The notes beneath the pieces are model-generated. The model did no database searches. It was not told the origin of the DNA and was given only the letters and a program-made list of their open reading frames with translations. 64,000 nucleotides of DNA from the NCBI GenBank assembly GCA_016710325.1, contig JADJXK010000002.1, positions 4,464,001 to 4,528,000 of the forward strand, given 5' to 3'. The translations under genes were made by a program, and so were the position numbers. The DNA comes from Candidatus Leptofilum proximum (lineage in GTDB: Bacteria; Chloroflexota; Anaerolineae; Promineifilales; Promineifilaceae). Below, piece after piece: positions 57,060-64,000 of the stretch (positions within the stretch are counted from its first letter, which is position 1; each line of letters begins with the position of its first letter).

Positions 57060-57731
57060 TCAGGGCGTCAACAATTTCCACTGCCCTTCTGAGATAACTT
57101 CGACAGTGCCATCGACCACTTTGATCGCGGTCTCGTCGTCCATCGCGTACCCCGGCACCTGTATGCCAGCTGCCCATTTTTCGGCGTTGGCCAGGGTGTT
57201 ATCCGGCAGCATCTCGTGGCCCAGGTGGGGAAATATAGCAAAGTCCACCAGTCCCAGCGTTTCATCGCCACCAGTGGGCGGCGTCCAGCCGACAAACTCC
57301 TGGCCGATGCGGGGGGCCATCACCATACTTCCCGCGCTTAATCCCACCCAGACCAGCTCGCGCAGCGACGGCAATAGGTCGGCCAGTCCGGACTGCCGCA
57401 TCCAGTAGGCCAGATACAAAGGGTCGCCGCCATTTACCAGCAAAACGTCTGCCTCCTGAACCCAGGAGACCCACCGTTCCTTCTCGATGCTGGGCAGGGC
57501 AGTGAGCTCCAGAATACCCACAGAGTTCCACCCCAGTTCGACCATAGGCGTTTCCGTTTCTTGTCCGCTAATGAACTGCCAGGCCATCACCGGGCTGACC
57601 ATACGATGGCCGTACGAGGCAGTGGGAATACAAAGAGCGTTGCACGCGGCAATCGGTTTGCCCAGCAGGTCGAGCAGCGTGTTGTGAATACTCGCGTTTT
57701 TAATGCCCGCAGAAGTAAGCAGAAATTTCAT
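57060..57731 (-). CDS. Peptidase E-like (S51) protein
   Basis: A 223-residue S51-family protein related to dipeptidase E. DVLLVNGGDPLYLAYWMRQSG near 89-109 gives the GG turn, and WVGLSAGSMVMAPRIGQEF near 126-144 holds the nucleophile Ser in G-L-S-A-G-S. The start overlaps the DUF2200 stop as ATGA, so the two are cotranslated. Family members release N-terminal Asp-X dipeptides; that activity is inferred. Confidence 0.9.
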   Translation of the reverse strand: MKFLLTSAGIKNASIHNTLLDLLGKPIAACNALCIPTASYGHRMVSPVMAWQFISGQETETPMVELGWNSVGILELTALPSIEKERWVSWVQEADVLLVNGGDPLYLAYWMRQSGLADLLPSLRELVWVGLSAGSMVMAPRIGQEFVGWTPPTGGDETLGLVDFAIFPHLGHEMLPDNTLANAEKWAAGIQVPGYAMDDETAIKVVDGTVEVISEGQWKLLTP

Positions 57732-58090
57732 GAGGGTTCTCCTTGCCGCAGAATCTTTTCCATCGCCTTGCCTTTGGCCAGTTCATCAACCAGCTTGTCC
57801 AAATAGCGAATTTTCTGCATCAACGGGTCTTCAATTTCTTCCACGCGCACGCCACACACCACGCCCTTGATGAGCGTACGATTGGGATGCATGGTAGGCG
57901 CCTGCTCAAAAAAGGTTTCGAAATCGTTTTCCTGTTCGATTTGTTCCTGTAAGCCTGCCTCGTCGTAGCCCGTCAGCCAGCAAATAATCTGGTCAACTTC
58001 CTCTTTTGTCCGATTTTTACGCTCTGCTTTTTGCACGTACATCGGGTAAACGGCCGCAAAAGGCATGGTAAAGATTCGATGTTTCGTCAT
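57728..58090 (-). CDS. DUF2200-family protein
   Basis: A 120-residue protein beginning TKHRIFTMPFAAVYPMYVQK, with RTKEEVDQIICWLTGYD near 28-44 and PNRTLIKGVVCGVRVEEIED near 72-91. It matches the DUF2200 family pattern (uncharacterised, often near stress or acetyltransferase genes). GGAAACACC precedes the ATG. ATGA overlap with peptidase E indicates a two-gene transcript. Confidence 0.85.
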   Translation of the reverse strand: MTKHRIFTMPFAAVYPMYVQKAERKNRTKEEVDQIICWLTGYDEAGLQEQIEQENDFETFFEQAPTMHPNRTLIKGVVCGVRVEEIEDPLMQKIRYLDKLVDELAKGKAMEKILRQGEPS

Positions 58091-58114
58091 GGTGTTTCCT
58101 CCGTTTCGTTAGGC

Positions 58115-58576
58115 CTAAATTTCCACCCCAGGCAGGCCAGCCGCGCCTAACAACAGCGACAGCTCCCCCGCGTGGGGCAGGTCGTGGTCGAGCATCCCCC
58201 AAATTGTCTGCACGATCTCGGTCTCTTCTTCGGTAAGTTCGTCGGTAGGGGAGCCGCTCATCAGGCAGTCGGTGATGGTGCGCCAGGTCAGGTCCAGTCC
58301 CTGCACAATTTCGACGGCCGTTCGCGGCCGATCATCCTCGTCATCCCACCGGTGCAGCGGAACCAATTCGGCTGCCCGCTCGCCCAGCGCGTGGTGCAGA
58401 TGCAAGGCGCGGCCAAAGACGATATGCTCGGCGATTTCGCCGGGCGTGCGCAGACCGGGTATGACCTGCTGTTGCAGTTGTGCGTCGGTGAGGGGGGCGA
58501 TGGCGCGCTTGAGGGCGTCTTGATAATCTTGCCAGCTGACAAAAACACGTGCTTCGGCGATTGTGGCTCTTGTCAT
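58115..58576 (-). CDS. DinB-family protein
   Basis: A 153-residue four-helix-bundle protein of the DinB/YfiT type, with three potential metal-ligand His: GEIAEHIVFGRALHLHHALGE near 46-66 and LDHDLPHAGELSLLLGAAGLPG near 128-149. The superfamily includes bacillithiol- and mycothiol-dependent transferases. It lies 24 nt upstream of the DUF2200 gene on the same strand, so a DinB, DUF2200, peptidase E unit is likely. Confidence 0.85.
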   Translation of the reverse strand: MTRATIAEARVFVSWQDYQDALKRAIAPLTDAQLQQQVIPGLRTPGEIAEHIVFGRALHLHHALGERAAELVPLHRWDDEDDRPRTAVEIVQGLDLTWRTITDCLMSGSPTDELTEEETEIVQTIWGMLDHDLPHAGELSLLLGAAGLPGVEI

Positions 58577-58762
58577 TTCCTTGTTTCCTTTGGTTAGAAA
58601 CGGCCGTCCTCGTTAATTAAGCTTTTCCCTTTGTCGTCTGGTACAGCGAAGCCCAGGCGCCAGTCGGGCGGATGGAGTGGAACATGCGTTCGTATCTTAG
58701 CACGAGCCATAGATGGTGACAACTGGGTAATTGGCCGTAACGGTAGAGCGACTTTACCCGAA

Positions 58763-60523
58763 TCACTCGGCCCTGGCCGCTAGTTGCGCCTGGTAAAAAG
58801 AATAGTAGAGCCCTTTTTGCGCCAGCAGCGCTTGTGGCGATCCTGACTCCACCACACGACCGTTGTCTATAACGATGATGCGATCGGCCCGGGCCACCGT
58901 GGTCATGCGGTGGGCAATGGCGATGGTGGTACGGCCGTTCCGCAGCGCCTCAAACGAATCGCGCAAGCTGACCTCTGTCAGCGGATCCAGCGCCGCGGTG
59001 GCCTCATCCAGCAGCAGCAGCCGTGGCTGGCGCAGCAGCGCCCGGGCAATCGCCACCCGCTGCCGCTCCCCGCCAGAGAGAGCCAGACCCCGCTCGCCTA
59101 CCCTTGTCTGAAGGCCGTCTGGCAGCGCCGCAACAAATGGTTGCAGCTGCGCGGCGTGAACCACGCGGTCCACTTCCGCACCGAACAGGGTTGGCTCTTG
59201 GGGATAGGTCAGGTTCTCGACCAGGCTCGCGTTCCATAAAAATGTGTCTTGCGGCACAATCCCTATCTCAGCCCGAACTGCCGCCAGTGACAGGTTTCGC
59301 ATCTCTGTACCGTCGAGTAAAATCTGCCCACTGTCAGGCTCATAGAGGCCAAGCAACAAATCGAAGATGGTGCTCTTGCCACCCCCGCTTGGCCCGACAA
59401 TGCCCACAAACTCCCCGGCCCCAATCTCGAAAGACAGGTTCTTGATGCCCGCTTCGCCACGGCCGTACGCAAATGTAACATCGTTGAAGGTCACGGCCAT
59501 TCCTGGATCCCGATTGGGCTTCATGGGGAGGGCACTGCCGTCGGTGCGCTCCAGCGGCATGGCGAAATGTTCATCGAGCTTGGTGACTGCGGCCTGGACT
59601 TCCGCAATGCTCAGGTGTGTACGACTCAGCTGCTGGAGCGCCGACAAGACGCGTGGCGCGTACACCAGAAACGCCACCAGGGAGCCGATCGACAGCCGGT
59701 TGCCGATAATCTCAAATGCGCCAAAGCCCAGCACAACCGCAAATACCAGATTGTTCAGAAACGAGGAAAGTGTGTAGACGAGGAAGCCGTGCAGGGCGCT
59801 GGATGCAAGTTTGCTTTCCCAGTACTGCTGGGACCACGCTTGCCAGCGTGTTTCCTCACGCTGCCGCCCGTTAAAGGCGCGAATGGCGCGCAGGCCGGCG
59901 AGCGTCTCGTGGATCATGTTGGAGCCGGATTCGAGCAAGAAGTACAAGCGTTCATCGAGCGCTGCCACGCGCTTGCGCACCAACCAGCCCGCGCCAAACA
60001 GCAGCGGGACTCCCAGCATCGTGGCCAGGGCCAGCCGCCAGCTCGTGACAAACATCGCCACCACATTGCCCACCAGGAACAGCACTTTGGGGATCGAGGG
60101 CAGCAGGTTATCCCCAATCAACACATCGCCAACCTGCCCGCCCGAGCGGGTGAGGCGCTGAAACAGAGCGCCAGAATCGTACTGCTCCAGATCGCGCATT
60201 TGCACCGACAGCGTATGTTCGAAGGCGCGTTGGCGCAGGGCCTGCGTAACGGCCGTTCCGATTTTGCTGCGCTGGTGCCCCTCCAGAATGCTTAAGCCGG
60301 ATGAGGCAAACGGCAGCAGCACCATGCCCGCAATAACACTCGCTATCAACCCGAAATCCCGCGAACCGATAGCGTCGTCTATCAAATACCGAAACAGCAG
60401 CGGCGACAACACGTCCAACACCGTGGCGATCAGAATGAGCAGTATCGACAAGGCTATTGTCGAGCGATGCTGGCGAATCTGGTTTAGCGTTAGGCGATAG
60501 GTTTGAGATTGCGACAACTTCAC
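58763..60523 (-). CDS. Type I ABC exporter (fused membrane and ATPase domains)
   Basis: A 586-residue half-transporter. Residues ~1-310 carry six membrane helices, beginning STIALSILLILIATVLDVLSP. The ATPase has Walker A GIVGPSGGGKSTIF near 369-382, Q-loop EIGIVPQDTF, signature LALSGGERQRVAIAR near 477-491, and Walker B LLLLDEATAALDP. It would homodimerise to export a lipid, drug or peptide. GTG 60523 has GGAGG nearby and starts before the first conserved segment; the longer frame to 60580 is encoded by the hairpin upstream. No substrate gene is adjacent. Confidence 0.92.
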   Translation of the reverse strand: MKLSQSQTYRLTLNQIRQHRSTIALSILLILIATVLDVLSPLLFRYLIDDAIGSRDFGLIASVIAGMVLLPFASSGLSILEGHQRSKIGTAVTQALRQRAFEHTLSVQMRDLEQYDSGALFQRLTRSGGQVGDVLIGDNLLPSIPKVLFLVGNVVAMFVTSWRLALATMLGVPLLFGAGWLVRKRVAALDERLYFLLESGSNMIHETLAGLRAIRAFNGRQREETRWQAWSQQYWESKLASSALHGFLVYTLSSFLNNLVFAVVLGFGAFEIIGNRLSIGSLVAFLVYAPRVLSALQQLSRTHLSIAEVQAAVTKLDEHFAMPLERTDGSALPMKPNRDPGMAVTFNDVTFAYGRGEAGIKNLSFEIGAGEFVGIVGPSGGGKSTIFDLLLGLYEPDSGQILLDGTEMRNLSLAAVRAEIGIVPQDTFLWNASLVENLTYPQEPTLFGAEVDRVVHAAQLQPFVAALPDGLQTRVGERGLALSGGERQRVAIARALLRQPRLLLLDEATAALDPLTEVSLRDSFEALRNGRTTIAIAHRMTTVARADRIIVIDNGRVVESGSPQALLAQKGLYYSFYQAQLAARAE

Positions 60524-60545
60524 ACCCCACCTCCTGTGAAAACGC

Positions 60546-60588
60546 AGCCCGATTTGGTAAATCGCCGTCCGATTTACCAAATCGGGCT
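60546..60588. repeat. 19-bp perfect inverted repeat
   Basis: AGCCCGATTTGGTAAATCG (60546-60564) pairs exactly with CGATTTACCAAATCGGGCT (60570-60588), with loop CCGTC. It lies between the DUF4256 gene (ends 60623) and the ABC transporter start (60523), and could be a terminator or dispersed palindrome. It lacks a following T-tract. Confidence 0.85.
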
Positions 60589-60622
60589 ACAAAAGAAATG
60601 TTCATTCGGCTCGTGAGTAGAA

Positions 60623-61198
60623 TCAGACCTTTAGCCAGCCACGGAACCCCCGTGCGGCATAGTAGGATTCGGCGCCGTTGTGATAGGTGAAAACGTGATC
60701 GTAGCGGCGATCGCAAAAGATGGCGCCACCCAGCTGCCTGATTTTGGTGGGGGTCTGCACCCAGCTGGACGTTTTGGTATCGAAATCGCCCAGAGTTTGC
60801 AGTGTGCGATACTGTTCTTCCGTTAACATCTCAATACCCATGCTGGCGGCCATCTCCAGAGCGCTGCTTTCTGGCTTGTTGGCTTTGCGCGACTCCCACG
60901 CTGCCCTATCGTAACACAGGCTGCGACGGCCGTTTGGGCTTTGTTCAGCGCAGTCGTAGAAGGTGTATTCGGCCGTTTTTTCGTCATAACCAACGACATC
61001 CGGCTCACCACCCGTTCTTTCCATTTCATTCAACGACCATAACTTTTCTGGATTTGCTTCCAGCTTTTCTTCTACTTTGGCCCATTCAAGGCCCGCATGG
61101 CGATTCATGTTTTGCTCAAAACGGTCCTTCAATGCCGTGAGTAGTTCGTCCTGTTGTGCCGGTGACAGCTCTTTTTGATTGTCATTCCTGTTGTTCAT
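60623..61198 (-). CDS. DUF4256-family protein
   Basis: A 191-residue protein with the DUF4256 pattern: ELLTALKDRFEQNMNRHAGLEW near 17-38, MERTGGEPDVVGYDEKTAEY near 59-78, then LQTLGDFDTKTSSWVQTPT near 132-150 and IRQLGGAIFCDRRYDHVFTYHNGAESYY. Function unknown. ATG 61198 is preferred to 61255 because GGGAG lies upstream and the family sequence starts just after. It is unlinked to the ABC gene by repeat DNA. Confidence 0.85.
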   Translation of the reverse strand: MNNRNDNQKELSPAQQDELLTALKDRFEQNMNRHAGLEWAKVEEKLEANPEKLWSLNEMERTGGEPDVVGYDEKTAEYTFYDCAEQSPNGRRSLCYDRAAWESRKANKPESSALEMAASMGIEMLTEEQYRTLQTLGDFDTKTSSWVQTPTKIRQLGGAIFCDRRYDHVFTYHNGAESYYAARGFRGWLKV

Positions 61199-61279
61199 GC
61201 TTTTATTCTCCCATAGCGTCCAATAAACGAGGCTCATCCAGGTTAAGCATAACACGTTGAGTACAGCTTCTTGGCCGCT

Positions 61280-61711
61280 TTAATCATCTACAATCACACC
61301 GTTTTCCAGGGCTTGCGCCTGATTTTGGAAAATGGCCATGGCGGTGGCCATACGTTTGAAGCCCAGCTTTTTATAAAAGGGTTCCTTCCCAGGGGCCGCA
61401 TACAAAATAATCTTCTTATGATCCTTTGAGAAATCGACCAGCCGGGCAACAACTTCCTTGCCCAGGCCGCGCCCCTGATAGCCAGGATGGACCGCCACGT
61501 CACAAATGTAGGAGCAGTCTTTGCCATCGGCCAGGGCGCGGCCAGCGGCTATCAACTGCCCGGAATCATACACAAAACAGATGAACCTGCTGTTGGCAAA
61601 GGCAATCTGCAGGTCGGTCGGGTCTTTATGCCCCAGTGGGGCGATCAGATAGAGTCTGGCGAGTTCTTCCCAGTCCACATTTTCTGACGAATATTTCCAT
61701 TCAGGTGTCAT
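61280..61711 (-). CDS. GNAT-family N-acetyltransferase
   Basis: A 143-residue GNAT protein: YICDVAVHPGYQGRGLGKEVVARLVDFSKD near 66-95 contains the acetyl-CoA signature Q-G-R-G-L-G, followed by KIILYAAPGKEPFYKKLGFKRM. AAAGGAAA lies 5 nt before ATG 61711; the upstream frame to 61882 is antisense to the YcaQ 3' end and is rejected. Substrate unknown. Confidence 0.88.
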   Translation of the reverse strand: MTPEWKYSSENVDWEELARLYLIAPLGHKDPTDLQIAFANSRFICFVYDSGQLIAAGRALADGKDCSYICDVAVHPGYQGRGLGKEVVARLVDFSKDHKKIILYAAPGKEPFYKKLGFKRMATAMAIFQNQAQALENGVIVDD

Positions 61712-61745
61712 AACGGTTTCCTTTCGGTGGGTGTCTGGCGCAGGC

Positions 61746-62999
61746 TCAAATGGCCCGCCGCAGCTTTTCGCCAAACGCGGCCGGGTCGCTCTGCTCAATC
61801 TTAAGACTTTTGGCACCGTGCCAGGCGAGGAAGTCACGCATGGCGGTGGCTGTCCCGGCAACCAGCTCGTCATCTGGCTCAACGCCCGGTTCCAGATAGA
61901 GGGCCTTCAGGTGCAAAACGGCCGTTTGGCGGTCCAGCCTGGGGTCGAAACGGCCGACCAGCCGATCTTTGTGAAGGATGGGCAAGCAAAAGTAGCCATA
62001 AACCCGCTGCGCCGCAGGCTTGTAACACTCCAGCAGCTGCTTGAATCCCCACAGCTTTTGATCGCGGTCCCCAGCCCAAAACAGCGAATCGAAAGGGGCG
62101 AGGAAGGTGGTACGCTCTGGCCGGATGTCACCGTCTGCTGCGCGCTGCAGCAGGGGCAGGTTGTCGCGATGGACCAGCCAGGGTTTACGGCCGTTCACCG
62201 TCTCCCCCTGAATCTCAACCAGCACCCCCTCCGCCAGCAGCGCCTTGATAAGCGGCCGGGCCGGGGTCGCTTTCATGTAGGCGTAGAAGGTAAGATGACG
62301 CGCCTCAAAAACACCCAGCGCCTTCGCCGCCTGCTCCAGGCAGAAGCGGCGCCCGGCATCGGCATCAACCGGCGTTGTGTCCACCCACTCTGGCAGCACC
62401 CGCTCGCGGACGTCATACACGCGGTGGAAGTTCACCCGGTTGGCCACCATCAGATCGCCCCAGGCAAACAACGCTTCCAGCGCATTTTTGGAAGGTCGCC
62501 AATCGTACCACTCGCCGCGCCTGGGGCCTTTGTGCTCAAAGTCCCCCACGCGCAGCCCACCCTCCGCGCGGATGCGGTCTAACGTCTCCGCCACCAGCTC
62601 GCGGTTGCCGGGTTTGTTCACCCACTCCTGAAAGCTGGGGTTATAACTGATGTTCCGGTCGGTCCGCCAGCGATGGTAACGATAGTGCTCCAGCGGCATG
62701 ATGCTGGCAGCATGGCCCCAGCCTTCGTAGAGGCGGTGTTGGCCAGGGGTGTAGATCAGCTGGTGGAAATCGTCGATGGCATAGGCGCCGAAGCGAGCCC
62801 ACAGGGTAACGTAATGGGCGCGGTTGACCACGTGCAGCGTATCGATTTGTACGTAGCCAAGCCACCGCACCAGATCAACAATGGCCTCAGGGGTAAAGGT
62901 GGGGGATGCATGGTTGGGCGGGGTGAGACGCTGAGTATCCAGCACCATCGCGCGGAGAGCCAAGAGCGGGTAAACCGGACCGGGAGCTTTTTGGGCCAT
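61746..62999 (-). CDS. ycaQ: YcaQ/AlkZ-family DNA glycosylase
   Basis: A 417-residue winged-helix (HTH_42) protein. It has the family catalytic Q-x-D motif in LGYVQIDTLHVVNRAHYVTLWAR near 46-69 and later GEWYDWRPSKNALEALFAWGDLM near 165-187, YLEPGVEPDD and the FLAPFDSLFWAGDR segment. YcaQ and AlkZ open interstrand crosslinks and remove alkylated bases, so a genome-protection role is expected. It is probably cotranscribed with the GNAT gene, 34 nt downstream. Confidence 0.88.
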   Translation of the reverse strand: MAQKAPGPVYPLLALRAMVLDTQRLTPPNHASPTFTPEAIVDLVRWLGYVQIDTLHVVNRAHYVTLWARFGAYAIDDFHQLIYTPGQHRLYEGWGHAASIMPLEHYRYHRWRTDRNISYNPSFQEWVNKPGNRELVAETLDRIRAEGGLRVGDFEHKGPRRGEWYDWRPSKNALEALFAWGDLMVANRVNFHRVYDVRERVLPEWVDTTPVDADAGRRFCLEQAAKALGVFEARHLTFYAYMKATPARPLIKALLAEGVLVEIQGETVNGRKPWLVHRDNLPLLQRAADGDIRPERTTFLAPFDSLFWAGDRDQKLWGFKQLLECYKPAAQRVYGYFCLPILHKDRLVGRFDPRLDRQTAVLHLKALYLEPGVEPDDELVAGTATAMRDFLAWHGAKSLKIEQSDPAAFGEKLRRAI

Positions 63000-63214
63000 A
63001 GGTGTCTAACTTCCTTAACAATAACTGATGTGCAGCCCGGTGGTTTGGGCTGCGGCCGTATTTTACAACATTGTGCGGGGAACGGCCGTTTCCCTTTCTA
63101 ATCCCTTGACATTTACCCGTACGGCTATAAACTTCCCCATCCTTTTTAACAATTTGCAGGAAAACTGTTTGCCCAAGAGAAACCAGATTCGACAATCATT
63201 GTGGAGATGAAACA

Positions 63215-64000
63215 GTGCGGGAACCGGTTAGGAAACGAACGTTTCAATACCTGGTATTAGGTTTGGGGGGGATTGGCAGCGCCGCAGCTTACTGGCTGGC
63301 GCAGCAGGCAGGGGCAGACGTCCTGGGGTTAGAGCAGTTTCCCCTGGGTCACGTGCGCGGCGGCTCACAGGACCACACACGCATCATTCGCCTTTCGTAC
63401 CACAACACAACGTATGTCAAACTGGCTCAGGCCGCTTACCAGGCGTGGACGGCCGTTGAAGCCGACGCCAATGAGCTGCTGGTTTACAAAACCGGCGGCC
63501 TGGATTTGTCCCCCGCCGGTTCGCGCCTGCCCCTCAGCGATTACACCAACAGCTTAACCACCCGCAACATCCCCTACGAACTGCTCGATGCCGCCGAAAT
63601 CATGCACCGCTGGCCGCAGTGGCGCCTGCCCGATCACGTGACTGGCCTCTTCCAAAGCGAAGGTGGCCTGGTGGCCGCGGCCAAAAGCAACGCTGCTCAC
63701 CAGCGGCTGGCGCGCGCGTTCGGCGCAACCTTGCGCGACAATGCCCCCGTCACCGCCATTTACCCGTCGGGCAACGAAATCACCGTTGTGGCGGGCGGTG
63801 AAACCTACACCTGCGAAAAGCTGGTCATCGCCAGCGGCGCCTGGACCAACCACCTGCTGGCCCACTTTGGCAGCCACATCAACCTCACCGTTACCCAGGA
63901 GCAGGTGACCTACTACGCCTCACCCCATCTGGCCGATTTTGCCCCGGAGCGTTTCCCCATCTGGATCTGGCTGGACGAGCCATGTTACTACGGCTTCCCG
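63215..64000 (+). CDS. Sarcosine-oxidase-like FAD oxidoreductase (partial, 3' end beyond window)
   Basis: The first 262 residues of a monomeric sarcosine oxidase / N-methyltryptophan oxidase-like enzyme. The dinucleotide motif GLGGIGSAAAYWL is near 16-28, followed by GGSQDHTRIIRLSYH near 50-64, the family signature after the FAD loop. CEKLVIASGAWTNHLL near 196-211 is the second FAD contact. GTG 63215 is used because GGAG lies 8 nt upstream. The covalent-FAD Cys lies past the window. It would oxidise N-methyl amino acids, giving formaldehyde and H2O2. With the MttB and creatininase proteins it hints at methylated-amine use. Confidence 0.88.
   Translation, partial: MREPVRKRTFQYLVLGLGGIGSAAAYWLAQQAGADVLGLEQFPLGHVRGGSQDHTRIIRLSYHNTTYVKLAQAAYQAWTAVEADANELLVYKTGGLDLSPAGSRLPLSDYTNSLTTRNIPYELLDAAEIMHRWPQWRLPDHVTGLFQSEGGLVAAAKSNAAHQRLARAFGATLRDNAPVTAIYPSGNEITVVAGGETYTCEKLVIASGAWTNHLLAHFGSHINLTVTQEQVTYYASPHLADFAPERFPIWIWLDEPCYYGFP

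Noticed and set aside
1..64000. tRNA, rRNA or replication origin
   Set aside because: No cloverleaf with T-loop GGTTCGAATC or 16S/23S-like segment and no DnaA-box cluster was noticed. This was checked by eye only, so tRNAscan would be needed to exclude a tRNA.

Overview
The window is 64 kb of a high-GC bacterial chromosome (roughly 55-60% GC by eye). It carries 47 protein genes, one of them cut by the right edge, plus one very small gene. No rRNA, tRNA, CRISPR array, transposase or replication gene was seen. The gene repertoire fits a free-living heterotrophic Chloroflexota of the Anaerolineae/Ardenticatenia type: many STAND/NB-ARC-TPR proteins, a bacterial caspase, an MttB-family methyltransferase without amber codon, xylan catabolism, and creatininase and YcaQ families. 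That assignment is inference from gene content, not a database result. Two genome-wide signatures stand out. The octamer ACGGCCGT occurs about 97 times by hand count, where one or two are expected. Most intergenic gaps are filled by hairpins built from short tandem words.

Layout. 1-8.3 kb (minus strand): FAH-family hydrolase, two paralogous P-loop proteins flanking an unknown protein, a ThDP-dependent decarboxylase/synthase, an AraC regulator and HisC. 8.5-9.5 kb (plus): thioredoxin-like lipoprotein. 9.5-21.5 kb (minus): a seven-gene array transcribed as DJ-1/PfpI-like protein, SH3b glycosidase, M23-SH3b peptidase, FGE-fold protein, SIR2-like protein, giant transmembrane nSTAND protein with four PPC-like domains, caspase. 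21.6-27.0 kb (plus): a split NB-ARC/TPR pair and a fused HTH-NB-ARC-TPR regulator, with a very small antisense gene between them. 27.0-28.5 kb (minus): an HExxH protein. 28.7-41.4 kb: xylan/xylose utilisation (SMP-30 lactonase and GH43 leftward; Gfo/Idh oxidoreductase, GH31 alpha-xylosidase, LacI regulator, GH3, XylA and XylB rightward). 41.5-44.5 kb (minus): a MarR-controlled mhq-like module for quinone or electrophile stress. 44.6-50.4 kb: CocE-type hydrolase, S9 peptidase, MttB-family protein. 50.5-53.6 kb: B12-type radical SAM protein and a duplicated creatininase. 53.6-63 kb (minus): AbiV, GNAT, HigBA, esterase, peptidase E, DUF2200, DinB, ABC exporter, DUF4256, GNAT, YcaQ. 63.2 kb to the end: start of a sarcosine-oxidase-like flavoprotein.

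How the parts work together. The strongest candidate for an undescribed system is the 9.5-21.5 kb array. A cytosolic nSTAND NTPase is joined through one membrane helix to beta-propeller-like and PPC-like repeats that should lie outside the membrane. It is coupled by an ATGA overlap to a SIR2-like protein and followed by a caspase. The caspase C-terminus and the N-terminus of the FGE-fold protein share a Gly-Gln-(Ile/Val)-Gly-Asn-Asn-x-Asn-Tyr motif resembling the RHIM/PP class of amyloid signalling motifs. My inference is a membrane-spanning, NLR-like conflict or cell-death pathway in which the motif joins two of the components. The xylose cluster is a coherent catabolic unit. Its LacI regulator gene has a recognisable promoter with a TGCAAACG-type operator, and a second operator precedes the GH3 gene. 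The mhq-like module has an 18-bp perfect palindrome upstream of marR.
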